From assembly GCA_013141505.1 (NCBI GenBank), contig JABFQX010000014.1, positions 1-47,664 on the forward strand: a DNA stretch of 47,664 bases. Direction: 5' to 3'. The position numbers and the translations under genes were made by a program. Positions 32,311 through 41,339 of the stretch are shown here, one piece after another. The stretch comes from Methyloglobulus sp. (GTDB taxonomy: Bacteria > Pseudomonadota > Gammaproteobacteria > Methylococcales > Methylomonadaceae). Every line of letters starts with the position of its first letter. Position 1 is the first letter of the stretch. The notes under the pieces were generated by a model, which searched no databases, was not told where the DNA came from, and saw nothing but the letters and a program-made list of their open reading frames with translations.

Positions 32311-33405
32311 ATGAAAACATTAAGAATTTTAGGGACTCGAGGTATACCGGCAGCACATGGTGGTTTTGAGACATTCGCCGAACACTTGGCTATTTATCTC
32401 GCCAAAAAAGACTGGAAAGTGACGGTTTATTGCCAGGAAGATGGCAATGGCGAGATATTTGAAGATGAATGGCGCGGTATCAGACGCGTTCGCATACCCG
32501 TATCGGTTGCTGCGTCAGGTGGAACAATTATTTTCGACTGGAAATCCACAATACATGCGGCAGGTGAAAAAGGTTTAGTATTGACACTAGGCTATAACAC
32601 GGCGATATTTTGCCTGATATATCGCTTGGCAGGCGTTAAAAACCTGATCAATATGGATGGTATTGAGTGGCAGCGGCAAAAATGGGGGATTGTTGCCAAG
32701 ACCTGGTTTTATTTAAATGAGTGGGTTGGCGGCTGGCTTGGCAATCAGTTGGTGGCGGATCATCCTGAAATCAAAAAACACTTGTCCACTCGGGTAAGGC
32801 CTGAAAAAGTGACGATGATTCCGTATGGCGCGGATCGAATCGAGCAAGCTGACGCAAGTGTGTTACAAAATTATGGGCTTGTCGCCAATGGCTATGCCAT
32901 ATTGATTGCCCGTGCAGAACCCGAAAATTCGATTCTTGAGGTAGTAAGTGCGTGGTCAAGCAAGCGGCGCGGGGTCAAATTGGTCGTGCTTGGCAACTAT
33001 TCGCCTGACCACGACTATCAACAAGAAGTTAAACAAGCCGGGTCAGACGAAGTTATATTTCCTGGCGCGATTTATGACAAAGAAGTTGTTGGGGCGTTAC
33101 GGTTTTTTTCGCGGTTTTATATCAATGGTCATCAAGTTGGCGGTACCAATCCGTCTTTGGTAGAAGCATTGGGTGCGGGTAATGCGGTGCTTGCCCATGA
33201 TAACCGCTTTAACCGATGGGTAGCAGGGCAGGGCGCCTGCTATTTCAAGGATAAAGAGGATTGTATCAAGGTATTGGATTCAATTCTGGCAGATGAAAGT
33301 AAACTGTCCGACATGCGGGAAGCCAGCATCAAACAATATTTTGAGTTGTTCACTTGGGATCATGTCTTGAGTGATTATGAGAAAATGCTCCTGGAATGGT
33401 TATAA
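32311..33405 (+). CDS. DUF1972/GT4 glycosyltransferase (rhamnosyltransferase-like)
   Basis: 364 residues. The N-terminal DUF1972 signature is clear: LRILGTRGIPAAHGGFETFA, TVYCQEDG, and NMDGIEWQRQKW. The C-terminal glycosyltransferase part has ILIARAEPENSILEVVSAW, FPGAIYDKEVVGALRFFS, and NGHQVGGTNPSLVEALGAGN. Characterised relatives are rhamnosyltransferases that act on undecaprenyl-linked sugars at the cytoplasmic membrane (Cps2F/T type); the donor here is unproved. It begins 3 nt after the preceding glycosyltransferase stop, so the genes are coupled. No polymerase, flippase or sugar-nucleotide synthesis genes are in the window. Confidence 0.9.
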   Translation: MKTLRILGTRGIPAAHGGFETFAEHLAIYLAKKDWKVTVYCQEDGNGEIFEDEWRGIRRVRIPVSVAASGGTIIFDWKSTIHAAGEKGLVLTLGYNTAIFCLIYRLAGVKNLINMDGIEWQRQKWGIVAKTWFYLNEWVGGWLGNQLVADHPEIKKHLSTRVRPEKVTMIPYGADRIEQADASVLQNYGLVANGYAILIARAEPENSILEVVSAWSSKRRGVKLVVLGNYSPDHDYQQEVKQAGSDEVIFPGAIYDKEVVGALRFFSRFYINGHQVGGTNPSLVEALGAGNAVLAHDNRFNRWVAGQGACYFKDKEDCIKVLDSILADESKLSDMREASIKQYFELFTWDHVLSDYEKMLLEWL

Positions 33406-33540
33406 GCTAAGCCTGATAAAAATCATAAATGCCAGGCTGTTATAGTTTGGCATAATTGCTTACTGTAAGTTACAACAAGCTTACGTTTAAAAGCCATTTT
33501 TAGATTCATGATTAGTGCGGAGATGTCTGAGTTTGGGTTT

Positions 33541-34449
33541 TTACTCAACACTCGGCATTCCTGCTCTTGATTCCAGCCACTCCTGTAAGAAATCGAGAAA
33601 TTTCCTGACCTTTGCCGATAAATATTTTCTATGGGGGTAAACGGCATGGATCTCCAAAGGCGGTAACGCGTAATTCGCCAACACAACATTCAGCGCACCT
33701 TTTTCAATGTCGCTGCCTACGATATAGATAGGTAACATCACTAATCCCAATCCGTTTAAAGCCGCCAGACGAATTGAATGGGCGGCATTCGCTTGCATAC
33801 GCCCGGAAACATTGATAGTAATCAGGCCTGATTCAGTCCGAAATTGCCATTTATGACGCGGTGAAATAGCCCAGTTAACCAGGCAACTGTGCTTTACTAG
33901 GTCATCCGGTGTTTGCGGGATGCCATGTTTTGCCAAATATTCCGGCGACGCACACACCACCAAGGGTGAGGTCGCTAGCTTTTTTGCGACCATGCTGGTG
34001 TCGTCCAATGCGCCCAAAAAGATGGCAATGTCTATCCCCTCATCTATCAAATCGCCTGGGCTGCTTTGTAAAACGACATCAATTTTCAGGTCGTCATGTA
34101 TTTTCAAAAACTCAACTGCAGCGCGTGTGATGTGGGTTGCGCCAATGACAGGTGGGGCGCTTATTTTTAAAATGCCTTTGGGTTCGGTTTGCAAATGGGT
34201 GATGGATGCTTCCATTTCTTCAATATCCAGCAAAACCTGCTGGCAACGTTCAAGATAAGAAGCGCCGACATCGGTCAAATTAAGGCTGCGAGTGGTACGG
34301 TTAAACAATCTTGATCCTAATGCGCCTTCAAGCTGCATGATATGCTTGGTTGCCATTGCCCGTGACATGCCCAAGTCCCTGGCACCACCCGCGAAACTTC
34401 CGGCTCTCGCCACACGTACAAAAACCGTCATGCTGGTTATTTTATCCAT
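33541..34449 (-). CDS. LysR-family transcriptional regulator
   Basis: 302 residues. The N-terminal winged HTH is intact (MTVFVRVARAGSFAGGARDL, SRAMATKHIMQLEGALGSRL, FNRTTRSLNLTDVG). The effector domain runs about 90-300 (LKISAPPVIGATHI, IDIAIFLGALDDTSMVAKKL, NGLGLVMLPIYIV), closest in style to the large AaeR/DmlR-like subgroup. AGGA precedes the ATG. It is not adjacent to a divergent enzyme gene: the neighbours are a convergent glycosyltransferase and recJ, so the target cannot be guessed. Confidence 0.92.
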   Translation of the reverse strand: MDKITSMTVFVRVARAGSFAGGARDLGMSRAMATKHIMQLEGALGSRLFNRTTRSLNLTDVGASYLERCQQVLLDIEEMEASITHLQTEPKGILKISAPPVIGATHITRAAVEFLKIHDDLKIDVVLQSSPGDLIDEGIDIAIFLGALDDTSMVAKKLATSPLVVCASPEYLAKHGIPQTPDDLVKHSCLVNWAISPRHKWQFRTESGLITINVSGRMQANAAHSIRLAALNGLGLVMLPIYIVGSDIEKGALNVVLANYALPPLEIHAVYPHRKYLSAKVRKFLDFLQEWLESRAGMPSVE

Positions 34450-34522
34450 TTGTAAGTCCTACGTAATTGGATCAAGTAATATAAAAAATATGGAATCAAG
34501 CGTTATAAAGAAAGTGCATAAA

Positions 34523-36265
34523 TTAGCTGACTTTCTCTAAATACAGTACCAGCAGTTGCACACTTCGTTGGCCCCTGAATTCATTGACATCTAACTTATA
34601 TGCTGCGTTACACACCCTTAAACCCAGCCATTGCTCAGGTTTATCGACAAAAAACGCAATCCCATCCAATAAAAGATTGCCGTTCGGCTTTCTCATGACC
34701 AGTTTCAAGTGCTGCTGGCCGACGATGCGTGATTGGACAATATCAAAACGGCCATGGAAAACAGGTTCGGGAAAATCCTGTCCCCAAGTGGCCGCCGATT
34801 GTAACAATTCAGCGAGTTCAAGGCTCATATCGTGTTCGGCCAGTTCGCCGTCGGACCATATTTTTTGATCAAGGTCAGCCGAGTCCAGGCGTTTTCTGAC
34901 GATTTCATCAAAAGCCAAAGCAAAAACCGGATAGTCGTGCATTTTGATACTCAAGCCGGCCGCCATGGCATGACCACCAAACTTGGTTAATAGCTTAGGG
35001 TGCTGGGTGGCAATATCGCTCAGAATATCGCGGATATGCACACCTGGGATTGAGCGTGCCGATCCTTTAATCAGGTCTTTTCCGGCAGGTGCAAAGGCAA
35101 TAACCGGACGGTGAAGCTGATCTTTGATGCGAGATGCCAAAATGCCAATGACACCTTGATGCCAGTTTTCATCAAATAAGCATACGCCAGCGGGCAAGTG
35201 GTGTTCATCCAGCGTTTTCATTTGGCTCAACAAGGCTAGGGCTTCTTGCTTCATCTGTGCTTCAATGGCTTTTCGGTCATTGTTTAAATCATCTAACTGC
35301 AAGGCAATGGTTTTGGCAAGAGCGGGATCGTCCGTCAGCAAGCATTGAATACCCAGGGACATATCATCCATTCGTCCCGCTGCATTCAATCTTGGCCCTA
35401 AGGCAAAGCCCAGATCCGCTGCTACCAAGGTATGCGGGTTTCTCCCGGATATTTCAATCAATGCCTGCAAGCCCGGATGACAACGCCCAGTACGTATTCT
35501 CAGCAAACCCTGATGCACCAAAATACGGTTGACATGATCTAAAGCGACTACGTCAGCAACGGTACCCAAGGCGACATAATCTAACAACTGTGCCAGATTA
35601 GGTTCTGCTATCTGCTGCTGGAACCAGCCTTGTTCGCGCAAACGGCTTCTGAGCGCCAAGAGAACGTAAAATATAACACCGACCCCAGCAAGCGCTTTGC
35701 TAGGGAATTTATCATTGGCTAGATTGGGGTTAACAATAGCGTCGGCTGGGGGCAGTTCGTGTCCAGGCAGGTGATGATCGGTGACCAGCACTTTAATGCC
35801 AGCGCTTTGTGCGGCCTTCACACCTTCAATACTGGATATGCCATTATCGACGGTAATGATGATGTCGGGTTGCTGTTGTTTGACTAGCTCAACGATTTCC
35901 GGGGTGAGTCCATAACCGTACTCAAACCGGTTTGGGACGACAAATGTGGTGTTGATAGCCCCTAATAGCTGTAATCCTTTGCTGGCGACTGCACAACTGG
36001 TTGCGCCATCGGCATCAAAATCTGCGACGATGGATATTTTTTGCTGGGTTTTGATCGCCGTAATCAAATGTACCACCATGTCTTCCATACCGGAAAGCAG
36101 CCACGGTGACGGTAGTTTTTCTAAAGCCCTGTCAAGATCGGTATTGGATTTGACACCACGAGCCAACAATATTCGCTGTAAAATCGGGTGCATGTCATTA
36201 AGTTGATTGCGGTTATTGTCAACTTGTCGGATGGTAATCGTTTTTTTTACACCTTGGGAATACAT
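34523..36265 (-). CDS. recJ: single-stranded-DNA-specific exonuclease RecJ
   Basis: RecJ degrades single-stranded DNA 5' to 3' in recombination and mismatch repair. 580 residues against 577 in E. coli. DHH-superfamily motifs: VADFDADGATS (81-91), ITVDNGISS, TDHHLPGHELP (162-172, DHH), IVNPNL, GPRLNAAGRMDD; the DHHA1 domain has KFGGHAMAAGLS. The C-terminal OB-fold part (RFDIVQSRIVGQQHLKLVMR) is present. The start is uncertain within 25 residues; no strong ribosome-binding site is seen. It stands alone on its strand. Confidence 0.96.
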   Translation of the reverse strand: MYSQGVKKTITIRQVDNNRNQLNDMHPILQRILLARGVKSNTDLDRALEKLPSPWLLSGMEDMVVHLITAIKTQQKISIVADFDADGATSCAVASKGLQLLGAINTTFVVPNRFEYGYGLTPEIVELVKQQQPDIIITVDNGISSIEGVKAAQSAGIKVLVTDHHLPGHELPPADAIVNPNLANDKFPSKALAGVGVIFYVLLALRSRLREQGWFQQQIAEPNLAQLLDYVALGTVADVVALDHVNRILVHQGLLRIRTGRCHPGLQALIEISGRNPHTLVAADLGFALGPRLNAAGRMDDMSLGIQCLLTDDPALAKTIALQLDDLNNDRKAIEAQMKQEALALLSQMKTLDEHHLPAGVCLFDENWHQGVIGILASRIKDQLHRPVIAFAPAGKDLIKGSARSIPGVHIRDILSDIATQHPKLLTKFGGHAMAAGLSIKMHDYPVFALAFDEIVRKRLDSADLDQKIWSDGELAEHDMSLELAELLQSAATWGQDFPEPVFHGRFDIVQSRIVGQQHLKLVMRKPNGNLLLDGIAFFVDKPEQWLGLRVCNAAYKLDVNEFRGQRSVQLLVLYLEKVS

Positions 36266-36514
36266 TGTTTATGGCGGATAAAATTTGGTATATGGCTATC
36301 ATGGATTTGTTATCGATAGTATATCCGGTTACTTAAATTTAGGGTTTTATCTTGTAATCATTGCTTTACCAGAATTTCGTAACCATAGCTTGATTGTTGG
36401 AGTTTTTATCTTAAAATTGCATAAACTTATCCTTACATATTATTTAAATCATGAAATGAGTTGCGCTATAGTAAACAATGGTTTTGGCTATTTATTTAAA
36501 GGGGTCATATTGAC
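36266..36514. other. intergenic region between divergent recJ and TauE/SafE genes
   Basis: 249 bp, AT-rich. A 77-codon plus ORF (36285-36518) lacks a ribosome-binding site and family resemblance and is treated as noise. Promoters for both flanking genes are expected here. Confidence 0.5.
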
Positions 36515-37321
36515 ATGAACGTGATGTATTCACTTTCGGGTTTTGCGGTGGGTTTGTTAGTGGGTATTACCGGTGTCGGTGGAGGTTCGCTGATGACGCC
36601 ATTGCTGGTATTTTTATTCGGTTTTAAAGCGTCTGTCGCCGTAGGAACTGACTTGTTGTATGCGGCTATCACAAAGACGGGCGGGGTATTCGTTCATCAC
36701 GGCAAACATAAATCCGTGGATTGGCGCATCGTCGGTTTGCTCGCATCGGGCAGTATTCCTATGGCGATCTTGACCTTATTCGCCATCAAGCATTACATGG
36801 ACATCGGGAAGGAAACTACGGGCATAATTACCTACTCGTTAGGCATTGCGCTTATTCTTACTTCCAGTGCACTGTTAATTCGTGCTTATCTTTTACGCAA
36901 TGGCAACGGTAAGATTGACGATGACCATAGCTCAATTCAGAATGCAGGTCGATTTCCGCCGCGATGGGAAATTCCGGCAACCATCCTGACCGGTATAGTT
37001 TTGGGTGTGCTGGTGACCTTGTCTTCAGTGGGTGCAGGTGCGTTGGGGACAGTGGCGCTCTTGTTCTTGTATCCGCGCATGAGTACTTTGAAAATAGTCG
37101 GAACTGACCTTGCCCACGCAATCCCCCTGACCGCTATCGGTGGCTTTGGTCATTGGATGTTAGGCAATGTTGATTTCACGTTATTGGGCAGTTTATTGAT
37201 TGGATCATTACCCGGAATTTGGATAGGTAGCCACTTGAGCGCCAAGGTTCCCGAACATTACTTGCGTCCGGTGTTGGCGTCGGTGCTTTTGCTGATAGGC
37301 CTTAAGTTTGTCACGCAATGA
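36515..37321 (+). CDS. TauE/SafE-family membrane transporter (probable sulfite/anion exporter)
   Basis: 268 residues with about eight membrane segments. The family repeat is seen twice: GLLVGITGVGGGSLMTPLLV (about 12-31) and a second half with VLGVLVTLSSVGAGALGTVA (about 165-185), then GTDLAHAIPLTAIGGFGHW. The family exports small organic or sulfur anions; the substrate here is not deducible. AAGGGG lies 13 nt upstream of the ATG. A loop with two short hydrophilic stretches (NGNGKIDDDHSSIQNAGRF) joins the halves. There are no sulfur-metabolism neighbours. Confidence 0.88.
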   Translation: MNVMYSLSGFAVGLLVGITGVGGGSLMTPLLVFLFGFKASVAVGTDLLYAAITKTGGVFVHHGKHKSVDWRIVGLLASGSIPMAILTLFAIKHYMDIGKETTGIITYSLGIALILTSSALLIRAYLLRNGNGKIDDDHSSIQNAGRFPPRWEIPATILTGIVLGVLVTLSSVGAGALGTVALLFLYPRMSTLKIVGTDLAHAIPLTAIGGFGHWMLGNVDFTLLGSLLIGSLPGIWIGSHLSAKVPEHYLRPVLASVLLLIGLKFVTQ

Positions 37322-37392
37322 ACGAGATAAGCATTCAAATAAGCAAATATCTTTTTCAGCATTAAAGCCAAAGAATGCGGATTAAGGCAGGT

Positions 37393-37430
37393 CTTCCACC
37401 GGAGGCGAGTCGCCTCACTCTCGGTGGAAG
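37393..37430. promoter_or_regulatory. two-step hairpin directly before a small ORF
   Basis: CTTCCACCG (37393-37401) pairs with CGGTGGAAG (37422-37430), and GAGGCGA (37402-37408) pairs with TCGCCTC (37410-37416) inside it. There is no T-tract. The second outer arm doubles as the only possible ribosome-binding site (GGTGGAAG) of the ATG at 37431, so it would be hidden in the folded RNA. Confidence 0.5.
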
Positions 37431-37595
37431 ATGACTGAGCTAAAAATTACAGAAAATCCTTGGGTTTGGGATACCGCTCAAGATCGTCTTAGAGCGATTG
37501 ATTCGAAGATCGGTCGCTACTTAACGGATCCTGAGGAGGATACTGGGCTTAATGTTGAAAAGCACCGATATCCATGCTACCACCTCTGGCTTTGA
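37431..37595 (+). CDS. doubtful 54-codon ORF overlapping the beta-helix gene
   Basis: MTELKITENPWVWDTAQDRL then RAIDSKIGRYLTDPEEDTG reads like real protein (acidic helix, Trp-rich start), but the last 16 codons run antisense into the 3' end of the beta-helix gene and look random. It may be the 5' remnant of a longer gene cut off by a rearrangement. No family is recognised. Confidence 0.25.
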   Translation: MTELKITENPWVWDTAQDRLRAIDSKIGRYLTDPEEDTGLNVEKHRYPCYHLWL

Positions 37596-38892
37596 AGGCG
37601 TAGTCAAAAGTAGGTAGGCCGGATGCCGACAGACCTTTACCGACAGCGGGTGAATTTGTGGCTATCCTGTAATTGTTGTTCTTTGCATCGATAAAGTTAG
37701 GTAAGGCATTGACCACATTGTTGCCAAATTTGTCGATGTCCCCATATCGTTTCCAGCCACGATGTGAATTATCCACCAGATTGTTCAGGATAATGTAATG
37801 CGAAGGCGCAAGCGCTGTGGTAATTTGAATCTGAATACCAGTATTCTGGCTGACCAGATTATTGATTATGCCCAAATTGACGAGGTTAGGGTTGCTGCTA
37901 ACAATACCCGGATCCCATGCCCCCCAGCCATTTTTTACGACCGTGTTATTTTTTATATGAATACGCCCCATTGCATGAGAGTGGCCTGCCTCGCCTCCGC
38001 CCCACACATGAATACCGCTCCATGCGTTGTTATAGACGACATTATTGTAGATATCGACATCTTCAAGATAACCGCCTGCCTCATTGCCGATCAAAATACC
38101 GTCGGCAGCATTTGAATAAACCGTGTTGTTATAAATCTGAACATCGGTAAACCAGCCTGCATAAGGGCCTACATAAATTCCTCCGCGATTTATCCCGTGA
38201 ACCCGGTTGCCGAATATTTTACCGTTATGGGAATCACCTTTGGCGACAATCCCTTCACCACCGTTATTGCTTTTACCGCCATCATGTACGTGGTTATAGC
38301 TGACTTCAAAGTTGTTGACTGACGCAATGGTCAAGTTTTCCTGCTGCCCCGTCGTGTTGGCTAAACCAATGTCATTGCCGGTTACGGTAATGTTTCTGCC
38401 GGTTTGCATACCAATACCCGAACTTACCGTGTTATAGGTTGAGCATTTAGTGACAACAATATTGGCGACTTGATAGCCAAAAATACCATTAGATGATGAG
38501 TTCACAACATTCAGGCCCTGAAGAGTTATGAAGCTTTTGGAATTGACATCAACCAAGCCGCCCCAATAAGGTACTGAAACGCCAGAACCGTTGATTGTTA
38601 CCTTTTCATTGGGGTAAGCCATATAGGTGATAGGCCTTCCGGAAGCTCCAGAACGCTGTACGACAATCCTTTCAGAGTAGTTGCCTGCACGAATGATTGC
38701 TCTGTCGCCCGCAGAAACCAGCTTTGATGCCTTTGCTATAGTCCTGAAAGGGCTACTTAGCGCCCCGGCAGCAGAGTCATTGCCCCAAGTGGCGACGTAA
38801 TAATCTTTGGCAAAAGCATTGTCTGCGTAAGCGGAAAAGAGCAGGGTGGAAGATACAAGTGGAAGGATTTTTATAACATTATTTAGATTCAT
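37549..38892 (-). CDS. secreted right-handed parallel beta-helix repeat protein
   Basis: 447 residues from MNLNNVIKILPLVSSTLLFS; the signal peptide ends NAFA and the mature part begins KDYYVATWGNDSAAGALSSP, the DUF1565-like opening of many secreted beta-helix proteins. The body consists of repeated strand motifs: NGIFGYQVANIVVTKC, NITVTGNDIG, VQIYNNTVYSNAADGILIGN, VDIYNNVVYNNAWSGIHVWG, IHIKNNTVVKNG. Such folds belong to polysaccharide lyases, epimerases and surface proteins. No lyase active site can be named. It might act on the exopolysaccharide made with the nearby glycosyltransferases, but that is only a neighbourhood guess. Confidence 0.85.
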   Translation of the reverse strand: MNLNNVIKILPLVSSTLLFSAYADNAFAKDYYVATWGNDSAAGALSSPFRTIAKASKLVSAGDRAIIRAGNYSERIVVQRSGASGRPITYMAYPNEKVTINGSGVSVPYWGGLVDVNSKSFITLQGLNVVNSSSNGIFGYQVANIVVTKCSTYNTVSSGIGMQTGRNITVTGNDIGLANTTGQQENLTIASVNNFEVSYNHVHDGGKSNNGGEGIVAKGDSHNGKIFGNRVHGINRGGIYVGPYAGWFTDVQIYNNTVYSNAADGILIGNEAGGYLEDVDIYNNVVYNNAWSGIHVWGGGEAGHSHAMGRIHIKNNTVVKNGWGAWDPGIVSSNPNLVNLGIINNLVSQNTGIQIQITTALAPSHYIILNNLVDNSHRGWKRYGDIDKFGNNVVNALPNFIDAKNNNYRIATNSPAVGKGLSASGLPTFDYAFKARGGSMDIGAFQH

Positions 38893-39298
38893 AGATAGTC
38901 TCTTGTTAACGTGTCCTTTAAGCGTTTGTAAGCGCATGCCTTAAGATGCTACTTAAAGGGAGGTTAATGAATAATCTCAGTTGAATGATTGCCTTTAAAA
39001 CGTGACCATTGTCCAATCAAGATCACCGGCAATCGGGAATAATTTTTAAAAATACCGAAAACAAATCAAGTAATTAATTACCTACATTTGTAAACAGGCA
39101 AGGGGATTATTAAGCACTTTTATTAACGTTCGCTTAATAATTGTCGAAAAAATTGACCAGTGAATGGCTTTTCCAGCTTCAGGAATGCAATGAAAAGCCA
39201 TAATATAAGCGTTAAGGAGTGCTAAGCCCTGTAAAGAGATTAGTTGTTTTTGGCAAGTTCGCAAAAAAAATCGTGATTTTGAGATAGAGATCGCAAAT
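38893..39298. other. 406-bp intergenic region
   Basis: AT-rich, between two minus-strand genes (EamA transporter start is on the left gene's far side). Only short unconvincing ORFs and no hairpin of note. The promoter of the beta-helix gene should be at its left end. Confidence 0.5.
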
Positions 39299-40150
39299 CT
39301 AATGTATAACCAGTGCGGCAAGAATTAAACAAGTCCCAGTCAGTATCTGCTCAGTTAAAGGTTCCTGGTTGACAAGGTGGCCCAACATTAACGCCATCAC
39401 CGGTGTTATCAGGTTAATTAGGGCGACACGCGTTGCCGACAAGTGGGTCAGCAAATAATAATAAAGGAAAAATCCAATCGTCGTGGCAATCATGCCTAGA
39501 TAGGCAATAGCCAGTATATTGATCGTGGATAAATGCTCAGGCCAGCGGTTATCGACACAAATCAAGGTCAACAAATACAAGGGCAGGGCAAAAAACAGGC
39601 CGCCAGAAACCTGGCTTAAGGCGGGCAACCCCGCGTCGATGCGTTTTATACAGACAGCCCCCACCGACTGCAACAATGCGGCAAATAAAATTCCGGCAAT
39701 GCCAAATAGGGCGTTCTCACTTAATTGCAAGGCAGAACCGAACATGACGTATAAACCGCCAATGCCCAGCCCATAGGCAAATAGCTTGCTGAAGGACAAA
39801 TGTTGTTCCTTGGTCTTGAGCAAAAGGCCACCCAATACCGCAGTCATCAAGGGCGTAAGACCGAAGATGACGGAAATCCAGCCGGATGGGATAAATTGCG
39901 CCGCCCAATAGACAATAATCATCGAGCCGTAAATTTGTACGGCTACTGCCAAATAAGTCAGTTTTGCCTTACGATGCCACAATACAGATTTACGCAAAAC
40001 TAGCAAAGTCAACCACAGGCAAATTGCGCCAATAGCCATGCGACTGGTAACCGCAAACAAAAACCCGGGGCCTTCACCACTCCATTTAATGGCAAGTGGT
40101 GTAGTCGCCCAAAGCAAAACTACAGTAATGTAAGCGAGCGTAATACGCAT
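39299..40150 (-). CDS. EamA/DMT-superfamily transporter
   Basis: 283 residues with ten predicted membrane segments in two EamA halves (about 1-135 and 145-283). Typical signatures: LLWATTPLAIKWSGEGPGFL in the first segment, YWAAQFIPSGWISVIFGLTP, and in the second half YYYLLTHLSATRVALINLIT then PVMALMLGHLVNQEPLTEQI. The DMT family exports metabolites such as amino acids or nucleotides' products; the substrate cannot be told. The gene is monocistronic. Confidence 0.9.
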   Translation of the reverse strand: MRITLAYITVVLLWATTPLAIKWSGEGPGFLFAVTSRMAIGAICLWLTLLVLRKSVLWHRKAKLTYLAVAVQIYGSMIIVYWAAQFIPSGWISVIFGLTPLMTAVLGGLLLKTKEQHLSFSKLFAYGLGIGGLYVMFGSALQLSENALFGIAGILFAALLQSVGAVCIKRIDAGLPALSQVSGGLFFALPLYLLTLICVDNRWPEHLSTINILAIAYLGMIATTIGFFLYYYLLTHLSATRVALINLITPVMALMLGHLVNQEPLTEQILTGTCLILAALVIH

Positions 40151-40454
40151 TGAGGTTAATTATCAGGGAAAAAGACACAACAGACCGGGCAAGCCAGCAA
40201 AAATTCAATGGTTTGGATTAATGGTTTGGATTATAAAGTGACTCACAGGATAGCTTAATTTGGTAAAACACACGTCATATCGGTATAGCAGTTAGGACAC
40301 GCTTAAATTATCCTAATCCAGAATACAGAGATGACTGGTAATTTCAAAGAAACTTCAAATCACTATCATGGCTGTTTACATCAACCCCTTACAGTCTTAT
40401 CATTCACTGAACCATAAAAAAAACCCTTAAATAATAAACCAAAGGAGTTACGCT
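40151..40454. other. 304-bp intergenic region
   Basis: Between divergent genes. No ORF or hairpin of note. AAAGGAG is present just before the small gene at 40455. Confidence 0.5.
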
Positions 40455-40664
40455 ATGCACTTAAAAGATTCCGAAGTCGATGCCGCTTGCCATTACATCC
40501 GCAGACACATGGAGATGCATTCCTGGTGGCCTAAAGAGCAGCCTGGCGAAGCGAAACGTGAGTTCGAGCTAATGTGCGGTACGGCGTTGTCTTTGAATGT
40601 TTGGTGTGATCGGTGGTTAGATGAGGGGCAATGTAAAAAACTGGAGAAGTCAGTTACGGGATAA
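40455..40664 (+). CDS. small conserved-looking protein, 69 residues, unknown
   Basis: MHLKDSEVDAACHYIRRHME followed by a Trp-rich stretch (HSWWPKEQPGEAKREFEL), CGTALSLNVWCDRWLD and a basic end. It has an excellent ribosome-binding site (AAAGGAGTTACGCTATG) and codon choice like its neighbours, so it is very likely translated. No signal peptide; mainly helical. Three Cys and three His might bind a metal, but no known motif is formed. The function is unknown. Confidence 0.7.
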   Translation: MHLKDSEVDAACHYIRRHMEMHSWWPKEQPGEAKREFELMCGTALSLNVWCDRWLDEGQCKKLEKSVTG

Positions 40665-40678
40665 GCCATTCTGTTTGT

Positions 40679-41143
40679 TCACCTAATTTGCCTTTTTTGC
40701 CGAAGACGTAGATATTTCGCAAATTTACATATTTCTGGCCAAAGGAACATACATAAAATCGGCGTGAAAAACAGAAATAAATAAGCCAAATTGCTAAAAC
40801 TGATAACGTGAGAGCCAGATAAAACACCTTGAACATACTGTAATATTCCAAGCGACAAATGATATAAAAAAGGGGCGGCAAAAAGCCAACGGATAAGTGT
40901 TGAAAAACGATTTACTAATGAAGTCTCGAAGTAATCCCTAATTAGATCACTACCAATTCCTATTAGGTATAATCCAAATACAAAGCCGAATAATAACCCA
41001 ATCCCAAGATAAGGTTTTACCAGGAATGACATGAAACCCATAATTCCAAAGAGTGCCAGATAAGCAAAACTTCCAATTGTTAATGCTACGCCAGCTATTA
41101 TCAGCGTAATGGCAGAGAGTTTCTTATATGTTAGTGATGTCAT
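40679..41143 (-). CDS. small multi-pass membrane protein, unknown
   Basis: 154 residues from MTSLTYKKLSAITLIIAG; the longer reading (30 codons more) has no membrane or family logic. Four to five hydrophobic helices (about 10-27, 30-50, 55-75, 95-115, 125-145) and a basic C-terminus (KYLRLRQKRQIR). A second frame overlapping the last third (40654-40881) is also hydrophobic, and the A6/G4 run at 40872-40877 lies at the junction, so a frameshift or alternative C-terminus cannot be excluded. Unrecognised. Confidence 0.55.
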   Translation of the reverse strand: MTSLTYKKLSAITLIIAGVALTIGSFAYLALFGIMGFMSFLVKPYLGIGLLFGFVFGLYLIGIGSDLIRDYFETSLVNRFSTLIRWLFAAPFLYHLSLGILQYVQGVLSGSHVISFSNLAYLFLFFTPILCMFLWPEICKFAKYLRLRQKRQIR

Positions 41144-41247
41144 AAGGTAAGATGCGCCAAATATAGGATGTGCTGAGGTACGAGGCGCATCAATCGAGAA
41201 AACGCGAACGATGCGGATTCTTTCGTTCAGCATCCCGAGCCGGTAGT

Positions 41248-41320
41248 GGTATGTTGCCCCGTTCGTTTTGATTTAAATATTATTCAGAAATAACAAACGT
41301 TTGGGACGGGGTAACATACC
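41248..41320. repeat. imperfect inverted repeat, MITE-like
   Basis: GGTATGTTGCCCCGT (41248-41262) pairs with ACGGGGTAACATACC (41306-41320), one G:T pair in 15. It lies in the spacer between the pqqE 3' end and the small membrane protein gene, with no T-tract. Outer CCCG/CGGG-type extensions are partial. Confidence 0.6.
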
Positions 41321-41339
41321 CACGTCCCGCGTTCGGAAT

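Noticed and set aside
36285-36518. 77-codon ORF before the TauE/SafE gene
   Set aside because: No ribosome-binding site, AT-driven composition and no resemblance to a family; overlaps the start of the real gene.
39082-39321. 79-codon minus ORF beside the EamA gene
   Set aside because: No ribosome-binding site; it overlaps the transporter 3' end and reads as random hydrophobic sequence.
40654-40881. Alternative hydrophobic frame overlapping the small membrane protein, as proof of a frameshift
   Set aside because: Both frames give plausible helices with similar codon use; the longer single frame is simpler. Mentioned as an uncertainty only.
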